DNA of 64,000 bases from CBDDCX01 sp965226925 (GCA_965226925.1 CBDDEN010000011.1:1315430-1379429), one strand, 5' to 3'; numbered from the stretch's first letter, positions 26,795 to 35,403 are shown. The notes: a model not told the origin generated them from the letters alone. Numbers and translations are program-made.

Positions 26795-27388
26795 GTGAGA
26801 GCCCTGCTCCAGCAGGCCGTGGATATATTCAGGCGCGAAGCAAACGTGCGGATCATTCCGCTGCGTTCTTTCCGGCTAACTTCCGGTTTCTTCGGCCCGG
26901 AGGTCGTGGACAATGGCTGGATCCATGTAGATGGGGGCCCGAACAACAACCTCATCCTGGACGGGGGCTGTGGTGCTGAAGGCAGTCTGCTCGATTTCCT
27001 CTCCGCCGGTTCCGGCTTTCAAGTGAAGTCCGCCACGCACTGTTTCTTCGGGAGTTGGAGGCGCGTGCTGGGTATCGGAGCGCCTGTGACCTGTTTCTTT
27101 CTACGGAGTATTCCGGGTTCTGGCGGATGCAGCCTGTGGATTACGGACTACGTAACCGTTGTCGGAGAGACTGTGATGCCCCCATTCAATCTGAGCGTCG
27201 TGGGCCATGAAGTGGGTCACGCGTGCAATCTGTGGCATCTCTGTGTGGATAATGACCGCATGAATATCATGGCAGATCAGGGCGCGTGTGATCCGTTTTC
27301 CCCAATCCCCCCGGACTTTATCAACGTACGCATGACCGACTGGAAAGCCTCGCGGGTGCGCGCCTCCAAGCACGTCAGCTATCTATAG
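26795..27388 (+). CDS. Metzincin-type zinc metallopeptidase
   Basis: The motif GHEVGHACNLWH gives HExxHxxxxxH, and DNDRMNIMAD supplies a Met-turn, so this is a metzincin-like zinc protease. The domain is about 195 residues and has many Cys (GGCGAEG, THCFFG, HACNLWHLC, GACDPF). No signal peptide is visible. The conserved reading appears to extend upstream (IVLTDENGQETASAEVV), in frame back to CTG 26732, which overlaps the stop of the previous gene; GTG 26795 is the first conventional start but may be too late. It lies between two membrane-protein genes. A role in processing the CxxW protein is a guess. Confidence 0.75.
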   Translation: MRALLQQAVDIFRREANVRIIPLRSFRLTSGFFGPEVVDNGWIHVDGGPNNNLILDGGCGAEGSLLDFLSAGSGFQVKSATHCFFGSWRRVLGIGAPVTCFFLRSIPGSGGCSLWITDYVTVVGETVMPPFNLSVVGHEVGHACNLWHLCVDNDRMNIMADQGACDPFSPIPPDFINVRMTDWKASRVRASKHVSYL

Positions 27389-27410
27389 TCTCAAGCTTCG
27401 GAACATCGTC

Positions 27411-27821
27411 ATGGCTAAACAGTTCATCGCCTCACACCCGTCCGAACTGAATGCCTTGTCGCCTTTGCCGTTCAGACGGCTCGGGACGGTGGGCCGCATT
27501 CATTTGGGTGGCGTGCTCGAAGTGCACCCGGCACGCGAACATTGGGAAACACTACTGAACCGATACTACCGCGCGTGCGGTTGTGCCGAGGGGTCGGCGG
27601 GATTCTTACTAGCACTCCTGCTTGGCGGAGTGTATGCGGGATTCAAGTACGCACAGAGCGACTGGGCCTGGGGCACGGCTCTGTTGGGGGTGCTCCTGTC
27701 ACTGGTCGTTGGTGCCTCCGTCGGTAAACTTCTTGGACTGATGCGCGCGCATCGTCTCTTGCGAAAGACCGTCGAGGAAATTCAGGGCCAGTGGAACGTG
27801 GAGACTCCTGACGCAACGTAG
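27411..27821 (+). CDS. Two-TM membrane protein, unknown function
   Basis: A 136-residue protein with two adjacent hydrophobic helices (AGFLLALLLGGVYAGF and GTALLGVLLSLVVGASVGKLLGL, about residues 60-110), flanked by a soluble N-terminal region (FRRLGTVGRIHLGGVLEVHPARE) and a basic C-terminal helix. CGCAEGSAG precedes the first helix. It follows the metalloprotease by 22 bases and is the last gene of the cassette. No family recognised. Confidence 0.65.
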   Translation: MAKQFIASHPSELNALSPLPFRRLGTVGRIHLGGVLEVHPAREHWETLLNRYYRACGCAEGSAGFLLALLLGGVYAGFKYAQSDWAWGTALLGVLLSLVVGASVGKLLGLMRAHRLLRKTVEEIQGQWNVETPDAT

Positions 27822-27875
27822 CGTCACTACATCCGTCAACACATTCCATCCGCACCCCCACTCTTGTTGAGGCCT

Positions 27876-27921
27876 GCCCGCGTGTGCCGGCCCCACAGCG
27901 TCCGGCAACATCTGCGCCTCG
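27876..27921. repeat. Short repeat shared with the 39.77-kb methyltransferase start
   Basis: About 43 bases here match 39762-39806 at roughly 36 of 43 positions, including a 16-base identical run containing CACAGCGTCC. At 39.77 kb it lies at the beginning of a methyltransferase frame. The rest of 27822-27928 shows nothing recognisable. Confidence 0.6.
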
Positions 27922-27928
27922 ACACGGC

Positions 27929-28126
27929 GATGCCAAACTCGTCGAGTCGTGCAGCTATCCGCTGACCGGAGTCGGAGTCGTCGATCGTGTCTACACCGAT
28001 CTTGCGGTGATCGACGTGGTCGAGGAGGGGTTTCGGGTCGTCGAGCTGAGTCCGGGGGTGAGCTTCGAGTACGTGCAGGAGCGGACGGCGGCGCCGCTGA
28101 TTCCGATGGGTGAGGGACCGGGATAG
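27929..28126 (+). pseudogene. scoB 3'-end, right copy (fragment)
   Basis: The last 65 codons of scoB in frame, with no start codon or promoter of their own, ending PLIPMGEGPG then TAG at 28124. The first 178 bases are nearly identical to the intact gene; the final codons differ. It marks the right boundary of the inserted cassette. Confidence 0.9.
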
Positions 28127-28153
28127 GACCCGGAGGGGCACCACGCGGGCGGC

Positions 28154-29521
28154 TCAAAGTCGGGCCACGAACAGCGTGGCCAAGCCGAGGTACAGCAGGA
28201 ACCCGCAGACGTCCGTCACGGTGGTCAGCCAGATGCTGGCGGAAAGGGCCGGATCCTGGCGCATGCTGTGGAGTGCGATGGGGATCAGGACGCCTGCGGC
28301 GACCCCGATGACGACGTCGCCGGTCACGGCGAACGCGACAATCCCGCCGAGCCACGGGTTGCCCTGCCAGAGCCAGACCACGAGACCCACCGCCACGGCG
28401 CTGGCGAGGCCGGTGATGAGGCCCGTCGAGAGCTCGTGCCTGACGATGCTCAGGGTGTTTCTAGGGTTGATACGCCCCAAGGCGAGAGAGCGCACCACCA
28501 CCGTAACCGTTTGGACTCCTGCGTTTCCGCCCTGGGCGGCCACGACGGGAAGGAAGGCGGCGAGCACGGCCACTCGCGCGAGCGTGTCCTGGAAGAGGGA
28601 GACGACCCAGGCGGCGAGCAGCACGGTGACGAGGTTCGCGTACAGCCACGGGAGCCGATAGCGGACCGAGCTGGAGATGCTCTCGAGGTTCTCCTGCTCG
28701 TTCACGCCGGCCAGACGGAACATGTCCTCGGTCACCTCGTCCTCGAGAACCTGGAGAAGGTCGTCGGCCGTGAGCGTGCCGAGAACGCGTCCGTCCCGAT
28801 CGACCACCGGGAGGGAGGTCACGTTGTATTGCTTGAGAAGGCGAGCCGCCTCCTCCTGGTCGGTGTCGGCGGCGACCGCAACGACTTCGCTCGCGATGTC
28901 GCCGATCCGTTCACTCGGCTCGGCGATCAAAAGGGCCCGGGGGCCCACGACGCCTCGCAAGCTTCCGTCCGACCTGGTGGCGTAGACCACGGGGACCCGC
29001 TGAGCGGGGGGGACGGCGCGCAGGATCTCGATCACCTCGGCCACGGTGACTTCGCCGGACACGCTCAACCGCTGGCCCGTCATGCGGCCGGCGGCGCTCT
29101 CCGGAGCATGACCCACCAACTCTCCGATGGCCTCGCGGGCCGTGGCCGGAATCCCGCTCACCACACGCGCCGCTTCGGATCCGGCCAGCTCCTGGACGGC
29201 GTCCGTGGCGATGTCGTCCGGGACCACCGCCAGAATCTCGGTCAGACGCTCGGGAGCCAGACCCTCGAGCACGAGCTCGCGGTAGTGAGGCTCGAGGTAC
29301 TCGAGCACCGCCGCGAGCTCGGCCGGAGCCAACTCCCGCACCACGAGCTGGCGTACCGCGCCATCGAGGCCCGCTACGGCGGTCGCTATGTCGGCCGGGT
29401 GAAGCGTGCGTGCGATCCGGAGCGCGCCGGTTCGATCGCCCGCCTCCAGCAGCTCGACGACGCGCGCGGCCGGATCCTCGGGCGGAAGCGCCGCAACGGA
29501 GTCGTCGCTCCGGGGGCTCAT
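28154..29521 (-). CDS. mgtE: MgtE-family magnesium transporter (second of two)
   Basis: A 455-residue Mg2+ channel/transporter. An MgtE N domain (about 15-125) is followed by two CBS domains (about 130-255; VVYATRSDGSLRGVV, TSLPVVDRDGRVLGTLTADDL), a connecting helix, then five TM helices (about 310-455) with AQGGNAGVQTVTVVVRSLALG and the pore-region HELSTGLITG. ATG 29521 overlaps the stop of the upstream homologue by four bases. MgtE works as a homodimer whose CBS/N domains close the pore at high Mg2+; two overlapping genes raise the option of a heterodimer. Confidence 0.92.
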   Translation of the reverse strand: MSPRSDDSVAALPPEDPAARVVELLEAGDRTGALRIARTLHPADIATAVAGLDGAVRQLVVRELAPAELAAVLEYLEPHYRELVLEGLAPERLTEILAVVPDDIATDAVQELAGSEAARVVSGIPATAREAIGELVGHAPESAAGRMTGQRLSVSGEVTVAEVIEILRAVPPAQRVPVVYATRSDGSLRGVVGPRALLIAEPSERIGDIASEVVAVAADTDQEEAARLLKQYNVTSLPVVDRDGRVLGTLTADDLLQVLEDEVTEDMFRLAGVNEQENLESISSSVRYRLPWLYANLVTVLLAAWVVSLFQDTLARVAVLAAFLPVVAAQGGNAGVQTVTVVVRSLALGRINPRNTLSIVRHELSTGLITGLASAVAVGLVVWLWQGNPWLGGIVAFAVTGDVVIGVAAGVLIPIALHSMRQDPALSASIWLTTVTDVCGFLLYLGLATLFVARL

Positions 29522-30885
29522 AGGTGCGAGATCAGCAACGTGGCGATGCCCAACAGGACCAGAGCGCCCACCACGTCGGTCGCGTTCGTGAGCCAGATCG
29601 GCGCCGAGACGGCAGGGTCCTGACGGACCCGCTGGAGCCCCATCGGGAAGCACACGCCGGCGACCGCGCCGACGACCTGGTTACCCAGAATGGCCACGCC
29701 GACCGTGAGACCGAGCCAGGGGTTCCCCTGCCACGCCCAGGCCAGCAGCCCGACGCTGGCGCCCACCGCACTGCCCGTGACGAGCGCGGCTGCGGCCTCA
29801 CTCCCGGCGACGCGAAGCGTGTTGCGGGGCGTGATGCGTCCGAGGGCGAGCGAGCGAACGACCACGGTCACGGTCTGGAGCCCGCCGTTACCGCCCTGGC
29901 CCAGCACCACCGGGAGAAAGACCGCGATCACGGCCACACGCGCGATGGTCGACTCGAAGAGGGAAATGACCCAGGCGGCCAGCATGAGCGCGGCAAGGTT
30001 CATCCCCAGCCACGGAAGGCGAAAGCGCACCGAGTCGAGCACGCTCTCGAGCGCCTCCTCTTCGCTCACTCCCACGAGGCGCAGCATGTCCTCGGTGGCC
30101 TCTTCTTCGAGAACGTCCATGGTGTCGTCGATCGCCAGAGCGCCGAGCAGGCGCCCCTCGGCGTCCACGACGGGCAGCGCCATCAGGTTGCGCCGCTTGA
30201 GCAGCCGCGCCGCCTCCTCCTGGTCGGTATCGGCGAGCACCGAAGCCGCCCCCGTCATGAGGTCGGCGACCCGCGTCTCCGGGGAGGCGAAGAGAAGCGC
30301 TTGCAAGCCCACGATGCCCACGAGTCGGCGTTGGTCGTCCACGACATAGGCGTAGAACGGCCGGTGGGCTTCAGGTCGCCGAGCGCGCAGCGCCTCGACG
30401 GTCCGCTGGACCGTGTAGTCCGGCGAGATGGCAAAGACCTGTCCGGTCATCCGCCCGGCCGCGGTGTCCGGGGGATACGCGGCCAGGGCCAGGAGAAGCC
30501 CGCGCGCACCGGGCGAAAGGCCGGCCATAACCGTCTGGGCCACCTCGGGCGCAAGGGATTGAACCAGGTCCGCGGCGAGGTCGTCTGGCAGATCGGCCGC
30601 CAGCTCGCTCAACTCCATCGGGGCGCGACCTTGATAGACCGCCGGCCGGAAGTAGGGCTCGAGGTGACTGACGATCGGCGCCAACTCGTCGGGACGGAGG
30701 CGCGCAAGCAGGCCCGCGCGCTGCTCGCTCTCCAGAGCCGACAGCACGCCGGCAAGCTCGGCGGGGTGGAGCGTACGCGCGCGCGCCACCGCCCCGTCGG
30801 TGTCGCCCTCGGCGAGACGTTCCGAGACCGCGACCGCGGCATCGCCGGGTTGGTCTTCCTTCGAATGCTTCCGGTCGCCGGTCAC
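29518..30885 (-). CDS. mgtE: MgtE-family magnesium transporter (first of two)
   Basis: A 455-residue homologue of its downstream partner with the same order: N domain (TLHPAELAGVLSALE), CBS pair (FYAYVVDDQRRLVGIV, MALPVVDAEGRLLGALAIDD), five TM helices with LGQGGNGGLQTVTVVVRSLALG. In the pore region it reads AGSEAAAALVTG where the partner reads VRHELSTGLITG, so ion-contact residues differ. GTG 30885 is preceded by AAGGAG at five bases, which selects it over longer frames. Upstream palindromes at 30922-30974 may regulate the pair. Confidence 0.92.
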   Translation of the reverse strand: MTGDRKHSKEDQPGDAAVAVSERLAEGDTDGAVARARTLHPAELAGVLSALESEQRAGLLARLRPDELAPIVSHLEPYFRPAVYQGRAPMELSELAADLPDDLAADLVQSLAPEVAQTVMAGLSPGARGLLLALAAYPPDTAAGRMTGQVFAISPDYTVQRTVEALRARRPEAHRPFYAYVVDDQRRLVGIVGLQALLFASPETRVADLMTGAASVLADTDQEEAARLLKRRNLMALPVVDAEGRLLGALAIDDTMDVLEEEATEDMLRLVGVSEEEALESVLDSVRFRLPWLGMNLAALMLAAWVISLFESTIARVAVIAVFLPVVLGQGGNGGLQTVTVVVRSLALGRITPRNTLRVAGSEAAAALVTGSAVGASVGLLAWAWQGNPWLGLTVGVAILGNQVVGAVAGVCFPMGLQRVRQDPAVSAPIWLTNATDVVGALVLLGIATLLISHL

Positions 30886-30921
30886 CCAGGCTCCTTCCTG
30901 AACGGCTATTCGGGTCCGCCC

Positions 30922-30974
30922 CGGGCGATCGCCCCGGGCTTCGGGTCCGGTTCTGAGACCGGGACCGGTCTCAG
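30922..30974. promoter_or_regulatory. Two palindromes in the mgtE leader
   Basis: GGGCGATCGCCC (around 30923-30934) is a perfect palindrome. CTGAGACCGG at 30953-30962 and CCGGTCTCAG at 30965-30974 form a 10-bp hairpin with a two-base loop. Both lie 35-90 bases upstream of the mgtE start on the minus strand. They could be leader hairpins or operators. I do not see the conserved layout of an M-box riboswitch. Confidence 0.45.
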
Positions 30975-31192
30975 AGTCGTGGCGCCTCCACAAAATAGCG
31001 GTGGCGACCCGTCAATGGGGACGCTGTCGCTGAGGCGGGGTTTCGGGTCGTCGAGACGTGCTCCAGCAATGCCGTCCCAGGTCGCCTTGTCCAGCTACTC
31101 GCCCCCGCCTACTCTCAACCGATCGACCTGCGCGGCCGATTCCGCGGATCGCGCGATGCCGGGGCAAGGAGGCAGCAGTGACCCGTCCCGAT

Positions 31193-31271
31193 CGACTGAG
31201 TTTGACGACCCTGGGCGTGCCGGTAGCGAGCTACGACCTCGACTGAGTTTGACGACCCTGGGCGTGCCGGT
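31193..31271 (+). repeat. 47-bp tandem duplication with templated filler inside a signal peptide
   Basis: The 32 bases at 31193-31224 recur at 31240-31271. Between them lie 15 bases (31225-31239) identical to 31485-31499 further down the same gene. The insertion is 47 bases long, not a multiple of three. Confidence 0.9.
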
Positions 31272-33390
31272 CGGGCTCGCCGCAGTGATCATCCTGACCG
31301 CCTGTGACCCCGCCGCCGGACCAACGCCCATCGACGACGACGATATCGCGGGCGTCGTGGCGGGACCGGGCGGGCCGGAGGCCGGCGTCTGGGTCATCGC
31401 GGAGACCGGCGACCTTCCGACACGCTTCGCCAGGATCGTGGTGACAGACGACCGGGGCCGTTACCTGATCCCCGACCTGCCCGAAGCGAGCTACGACCTG
31501 TGGGTGCGTGGCTACGGACTTGTGGATTCGGAGAAGCTGCGCGCCTCGCCCGGCATGACTCGATACCTCACCGCGGTGCCGGCACCCGACGCGCAGACTG
31601 CGGCAGAGTACTATCCGTCGGGCTTCTGGCTGTCACTCCTCCATGTGCCCGAAGCGGACCGGTTCCCCGGTACGGGAGACGCAGGGAACGGTATCTCGCC
31701 CAGCATTCGGAACCAGGCCGAGCTCCTCGGGCTCGTGAAGTCGGGCAACTGCACGGCCTGCCATCAGCTCGGCACCCTCGGCACCCGAAAGATTCCGGAG
31801 GCGTTGGGTCAATTCGCGTCCTCGGTCGACGCATGGGACCGTCGGATCAAGTCGGGCCAGGCCGGCGCAGGGATGAGCGCGGGCCTCGACCGGATGGGCA
31901 GGCAGGCAATGCTGGGAATGTTCGCGGACTGGACCGACCGGATCGCCGCAGGCGAGGTGCCGCCGGCACCGCCCCGGCCGCAGGGCGTGGAGCGCAACGT
32001 CGTTATATCGGTCTGGGACTGGGCCGATCCGAAGGCGTATCTGCACGACGAGGTCTCCACGGACAGGCGGAACCCGACGGTGAACGCCAACGGGCCCATC
32101 TACGGGGCGCTCGAGGCCAGCGCGGATTATGTGCCGGTCCTGGATCCGATGAGCCACGCGGCGAGCCAGATCCCCCTGACGGTCCGAGATCCGAGCACAC
32201 AACCGGCCTCGGGGCCGGCTATGCTCGCGCCCTCACCGTACTGGGGAGACGAGCCCATCTGGACGAGCAAGAACAACGTCCACAACCCGATGTTGGACGA
32301 GAGGGGCCGCCTCTGGCTCACATCAACCGTGCGTCCTCGGGACAATCCGGACTTTTGCCGAGAGGGATCGGACCACCCGTCGGCGAAGCTCTTTCCGACG
32401 ACGCGCGCCGGGCGCCACTTGGCGATGTACGATCCGGAGACGCAGAAGCTCACGCACATCAGTACTTGTTTCAGCACGCACCACCTCATGTTCGCCGAGG
32501 ACGAGAACAACACGCTCTGGACGAGCGGAGGCGGGCAGGTCGTGGGCTGGCTGAACACGAAGATGTTCGACGAGACCGATGACGAGGAGGCCTCGCAGGG
32601 CTGGACGGCCCTCGTACTCGACACCAACGGCAACGGCACACGGGACGACTATGTGGAGCCCGACCAGCCCGTCGATCCCTCCAAGGACAAGCGGATCGTG
32701 GCCGGCTTCTACTCTGTGGCGCCTGCTCCGGACGGTTCCGTGTGGGCCACCTCGTTGGGGTATCCGGGCGCGGTCGTCCGGCTGGATCCGGGGTCGAACC
32801 CGCCCGCGACGGCGCTCGCCGAGCTGTACGAGCTACCGTTGGACGACTCGGGCGCACCCATCGAAGGGTTTTCCCCGCGTGGTGGAGACGTCGACAGGAA
32901 CGGCGTGATGTGGGCAGCGCTGGCCAGCGGGCACATGGCCAGCTTCGACCGGAGCAAGTGCGCGGGACCGCTCAACGGACCGGCGGCTACGGGCCAGCAC
33001 TGTTCCGAAGGCTGGACCTTCTATCGGGAGCCGTTGCCGCAGATTCAGGGCGTGGCCACGCCGGGCAGCGCCGAGGCCAGCTACTACACGTGGGTCGATC
33101 AGTTCAACACGCTCGGGCTCGGAGAGAACGTGCCGATCAACACCGGCAACGCGTCCGAGGGGCTCCTCGCGCTGGTGGACGGCGAGTGGGTCGTGATGCG
33201 CGTACCCTATCCGCTCGGCTTCTACACCAAGTGGATGGACGGCCGCATCGACGATCCCGAGGGGGACTGGAAGGGTAGGGGCGTGTGGTCGACCGTGAGC
33301 ACCCGGGCGCCCTTCCACATGGAGGGCGGCAAAGGCACGCCCAGCAAGGTGTTGAAGTTCCAGCTACGGCCGGATCCCCTGGCACGGTGA
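31249..33390 (+). CDS. Secreted lipoprotein with carboxypeptidase-like domain, CxxCH site and propeller-like body; N terminus disrupted
   Basis: About 713 residues. The signal ends VIILTACDPAAG, a lipobox. A carboxypeptidase-regulatory-like beta-sandwich follows (AGVVAGPGGPEAGVWVIAE ... GRYLIPDLPEASYDLWVRG, residues 35-90), then a c-type heme attachment site CTACHQLG (about residue 168), and a long region with propeller-like blades (FYSVAPAPDGSVWATSLG). It probably binds heme outside the inner membrane. The original start seems to be GTG 31178, with AAGGAGG five bases upstream, but the 47-bp duplication shifts that frame and stops it at 31246. The body is intact from TTG 31249, so weak expression is possible. 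Confidence 0.75.
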   Translation: MTTLGVPVGLAAVIILTACDPAAGPTPIDDDDIAGVVAGPGGPEAGVWVIAETGDLPTRFARIVVTDDRGRYLIPDLPEASYDLWVRGYGLVDSEKLRASPGMTRYLTAVPAPDAQTAAEYYPSGFWLSLLHVPEADRFPGTGDAGNGISPSIRNQAELLGLVKSGNCTACHQLGTLGTRKIPEALGQFASSVDAWDRRIKSGQAGAGMSAGLDRMGRQAMLGMFADWTDRIAAGEVPPAPPRPQGVERNVVISVWDWADPKAYLHDEVSTDRRNPTVNANGPIYGALEASADYVPVLDPMSHAASQIPLTVRDPSTQPASGPAMLAPSPYWGDEPIWTSKNNVHNPMLDERGRLWLTSTVRPRDNPDFCREGSDHPSAKLFPTTRAGRHLAMYDPETQKLTHISTCFSTHHLMFAEDENNTLWTSGGGQVVGWLNTKMFDETDDEEASQGWTALVLDTNGNGTRDDYVEPDQPVDPSKDKRIVAGFYSVAPAPDGSVWATSLGYPGAVVRLDPGSNPPATALAELYELPLDDSGAPIEGFSPRGGDVDRNGVMWAALASGHMASFDRSKCAGPLNGPAATGQHCSEGWTFYREPLPQIQGVATPGSAEASYYTWVDQFNTLGLGENVPINTGNASEGLLALVDGEWVVMRVPYPLGFYTKWMDGRIDDPEGDWKGRGVWSTVSTRAPFHMEGGKGTPSKVLKFQLRPDPLAR

Positions 33391-33425
33391 AGGGGGTAGC
33401 CCTCCCCTTTCGTCCGCTACGGACG
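33390..33425. terminator. Bidirectional terminator region between convergent genes
   Basis: Two hairpins lie between the convergent genes: AAGGGG (33390-33395) with CCCCTT (33404-33409), the latter followed by a T; and CGTCCG (33411-33416) with CGGACG (33420-33425), three-base loop. Position supports termination from both sides. Confidence 0.5.
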
Positions 33426-33435
33426 ACGCCGACGC

Positions 33436-35403
33436 CTACCGAACCGGCCCAAAGTCCCCGGGCGGCCTGCGGTGCTTCGTGCTCGCTTCGTACGCCGACG
33501 CGATCCGGAAGAGCATGGGCTCGCTGAAGGGCCGCCCGAGAAAGTCGATCCCCACCGGAAGCGCCGCCGCCACAGGCCCCACAAGTCGGGTGCTGTCCGG
33601 AGCCGTGACGTCCCGCTCCCGGTCGTAGACCTCTGTGGTGAAGCCGGCCGGGACCGTCATCGCCGGGAAACCCCTGCTGTTGATATACGTCCACACGCCA
33701 TTGGGCCGGTCGTTCAGTCTGGGCTCCGGCGGATTCGTGATGATCGCCGGTGGAATGTTGCCCGACGGGTAGACCACGGCGTCCAGTTCGAGTTCAGCGA
33801 ACGTTTGGAAGACGATCGTCTGAACGGCGAATCGAGTCTGCAGGGCGCCGGAGTTCGCGAGCGTCGTGGCCGAGTCCGCCCTCAGCAGGCCCTCCGTCCG
33901 GCTCTCGATCACCGGGTCGTCCCAGTGATTCGCCTTCTCGATCATGTCGGTTAGCGTCCGGATGTTCGCGTCCCCGCGCTCCCTGAGGTAGGTGTTCATG
34001 TTGTACTCGGTGCCGCCCGCGTCGCCCCCGGTCCCGCCCAGGCTCCTCATGGTCGGCCGTCCGACCGAATCGTGGGGCGCGAGCGACGGAGCGAAGAACA
34101 TGTCCACCAAGCCGGGCAAATGGTCGGCCTGTTCCGGGAAGTGCTCGGAGAACTGCTCGATGAAGAGGTCGCTCCTCCAAATTGGCCCGTACTTCTCCAC
34201 CGCGTCCTGGAACAGGGCTCCGCCCGGGCCGGGGTCGACGATCGTCGCGCCTAACGCGCGCAGGTCTTCGATCGCCCGGTCGATCAGATCGATGGTTTCC
34301 GCGTCCGCTTTCGTGAACAGATCCTTGTCCATGTACTCGCGAACCACGCCGATCCGCACTCCGTCGAGTCGCGTCTCGTTCGCAAAGGAGTGATAGGGCT
34401 CCGGGGGCTTGCGGCCCACGCTGAAGGCGGTGAGCTCGTCCTTCGGGTCGAAGCCGGCGTAGGCGTCGAGCACTCGGGCCACGTCTTCTACGGTGCGGCA
34501 GATGGGTCCGACTCGGGTGGTGATCCCCCTCTGCATCATCCCGTCTGCGCTGACCAGCTCACGAGTCGGTGCGAGGCCGACGACGCCGTTGTTCTTCGCC
34601 GGCTCTCGAACGGAAGTGCCCGTCTCCTCTCCGATGGCGCACGTGACGAGGTTTGCCGAGACCGAGTTGCCCGAGCCGCCGCTGGACGCCCCGGGATCAC
34701 GCTCGGTGTCGTACGGGTTGCAGTTCGTGCCCCCGAAGGAGCTCCGCACGCCCGTCACGCCCCCTGATGCGTACTCCCCCATGTTCGCCTTGGCCAGAAT
34801 GATGGCACCGGCCTCGCGGAGCCGAGTCACGAACGTCGCGTCGTCCGGCGGACGATCGTCGGAGTAGAACGCATCGGCACCCGATGTGGTGCGCATGTCG
34901 TAGGTGTCGAACTGGTCCTTGATGGCCATGACCACGCCGTGCAGCGGACCGATCAGCTCGCCGGTGGCCGCGAAGTGGGCGTCCTGCAGCGCGGCGACCT
35001 CCAGGGCGTCGGGCATGTCGGGGTCGTCGTCGACGGCATCCGTCATGCTGCGCGCCTTACGGTCGTCGAACCCCCACTCGGTGCGTCGCCCAGGCCGCAG
35101 GTTCAGGGTGATCAGGGCGTTGACGCGACCCGCGTCCTTAATCGTCGTGATGGGCCCGAGGATCCCTTGAGGCTCATCGACGCAGGGACCGTTGTAGGTC
35201 TTGATGCGGGTAAGGTAGGCCTCGACCACCTGGGTGGAGGTCAGGTCGCCACCCAAGATGGCGGCCTGAATGTCCGCGATCGTGGCTTCCTCGATCTGAA
35301 ATCCGGCACCTTGCCCGGTCTGGCCTACCCCACAAGCGAAGAGTCCCGTACCCAGCAGGACCGCCGCCGCTCGACATGCCCACCGCCGTGCGTACGGTCT
35401 CAT
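33436..35403 (-). CDS. Secreted amidase (amidase-signature family)
   Basis: A 655-residue Ser-Ser-Lys amidase with a lipoprotein-type signal (AAAVLLGTGLFACGVG). The catalytic Lys is in GVVMAIKDQFDTYD, and the serine region reads DPGASSGGSGNSVSANLV followed by GEETGTSVREPA. The end VGIDFLGRPFSEPMLFRIASAYE is standard. Common relatives have GTDTGGSIRxPA, so this is a diverged exported member. Substrate could be a peptide amide or aryl amide. ATG 35403 has GAGGAGG immediately upstream; the longer frame from 35445 lacks that. Acts outside the cytoplasm. Confidence 0.9.
   Translation of the reverse strand: MRPYARRWACRAAAVLLGTGLFACGVGQTGQGAGFQIEEATIADIQAAILGGDLTSTQVVEAYLTRIKTYNGPCVDEPQGILGPITTIKDAGRVNALITLNLRPGRRTEWGFDDRKARSMTDAVDDDPDMPDALEVAALQDAHFAATGELIGPLHGVVMAIKDQFDTYDMRTTSGADAFYSDDRPPDDATFVTRLREAGAIILAKANMGEYASGGVTGVRSSFGGTNCNPYDTERDPGASSGGSGNSVSANLVTCAIGEETGTSVREPAKNNGVVGLAPTRELVSADGMMQRGITTRVGPICRTVEDVARVLDAYAGFDPKDELTAFSVGRKPPEPYHSFANETRLDGVRIGVVREYMDKDLFTKADAETIDLIDRAIEDLRALGATIVDPGPGGALFQDAVEKYGPIWRSDLFIEQFSEHFPEQADHLPGLVDMFFAPSLAPHDSVGRPTMRSLGGTGGDAGGTEYNMNTYLRERGDANIRTLTDMIEKANHWDDPVIESRTEGLLRADSATTLANSGALQTRFAVQTIVFQTFAELELDAVVYPSGNIPPAIITNPPEPRLNDRPNGVWTYINSRGFPAMTVPAGFTTEVYDRERDVTAPDSTRLVGPVAAALPVGIDFLGRPFSEPMLFRIASAYEASTKHRRPPGDFGPVR

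Noticed and set aside
30886..30975. M-box magnesium riboswitch upstream of mgtE
   Set aside because: Only two simple palindromes are visible; the conserved M-box core and helix layout are not.
29524..31170. Long plus-strand open frame antisense to both mgtE genes, continuous with the CxxCH gene
   Set aside because: It is the mirror of two clear MgtE genes in GC-rich DNA; its product is Arg/Gly/His-rich low-complexity sequence. Only the part after 31249 is a real protein.
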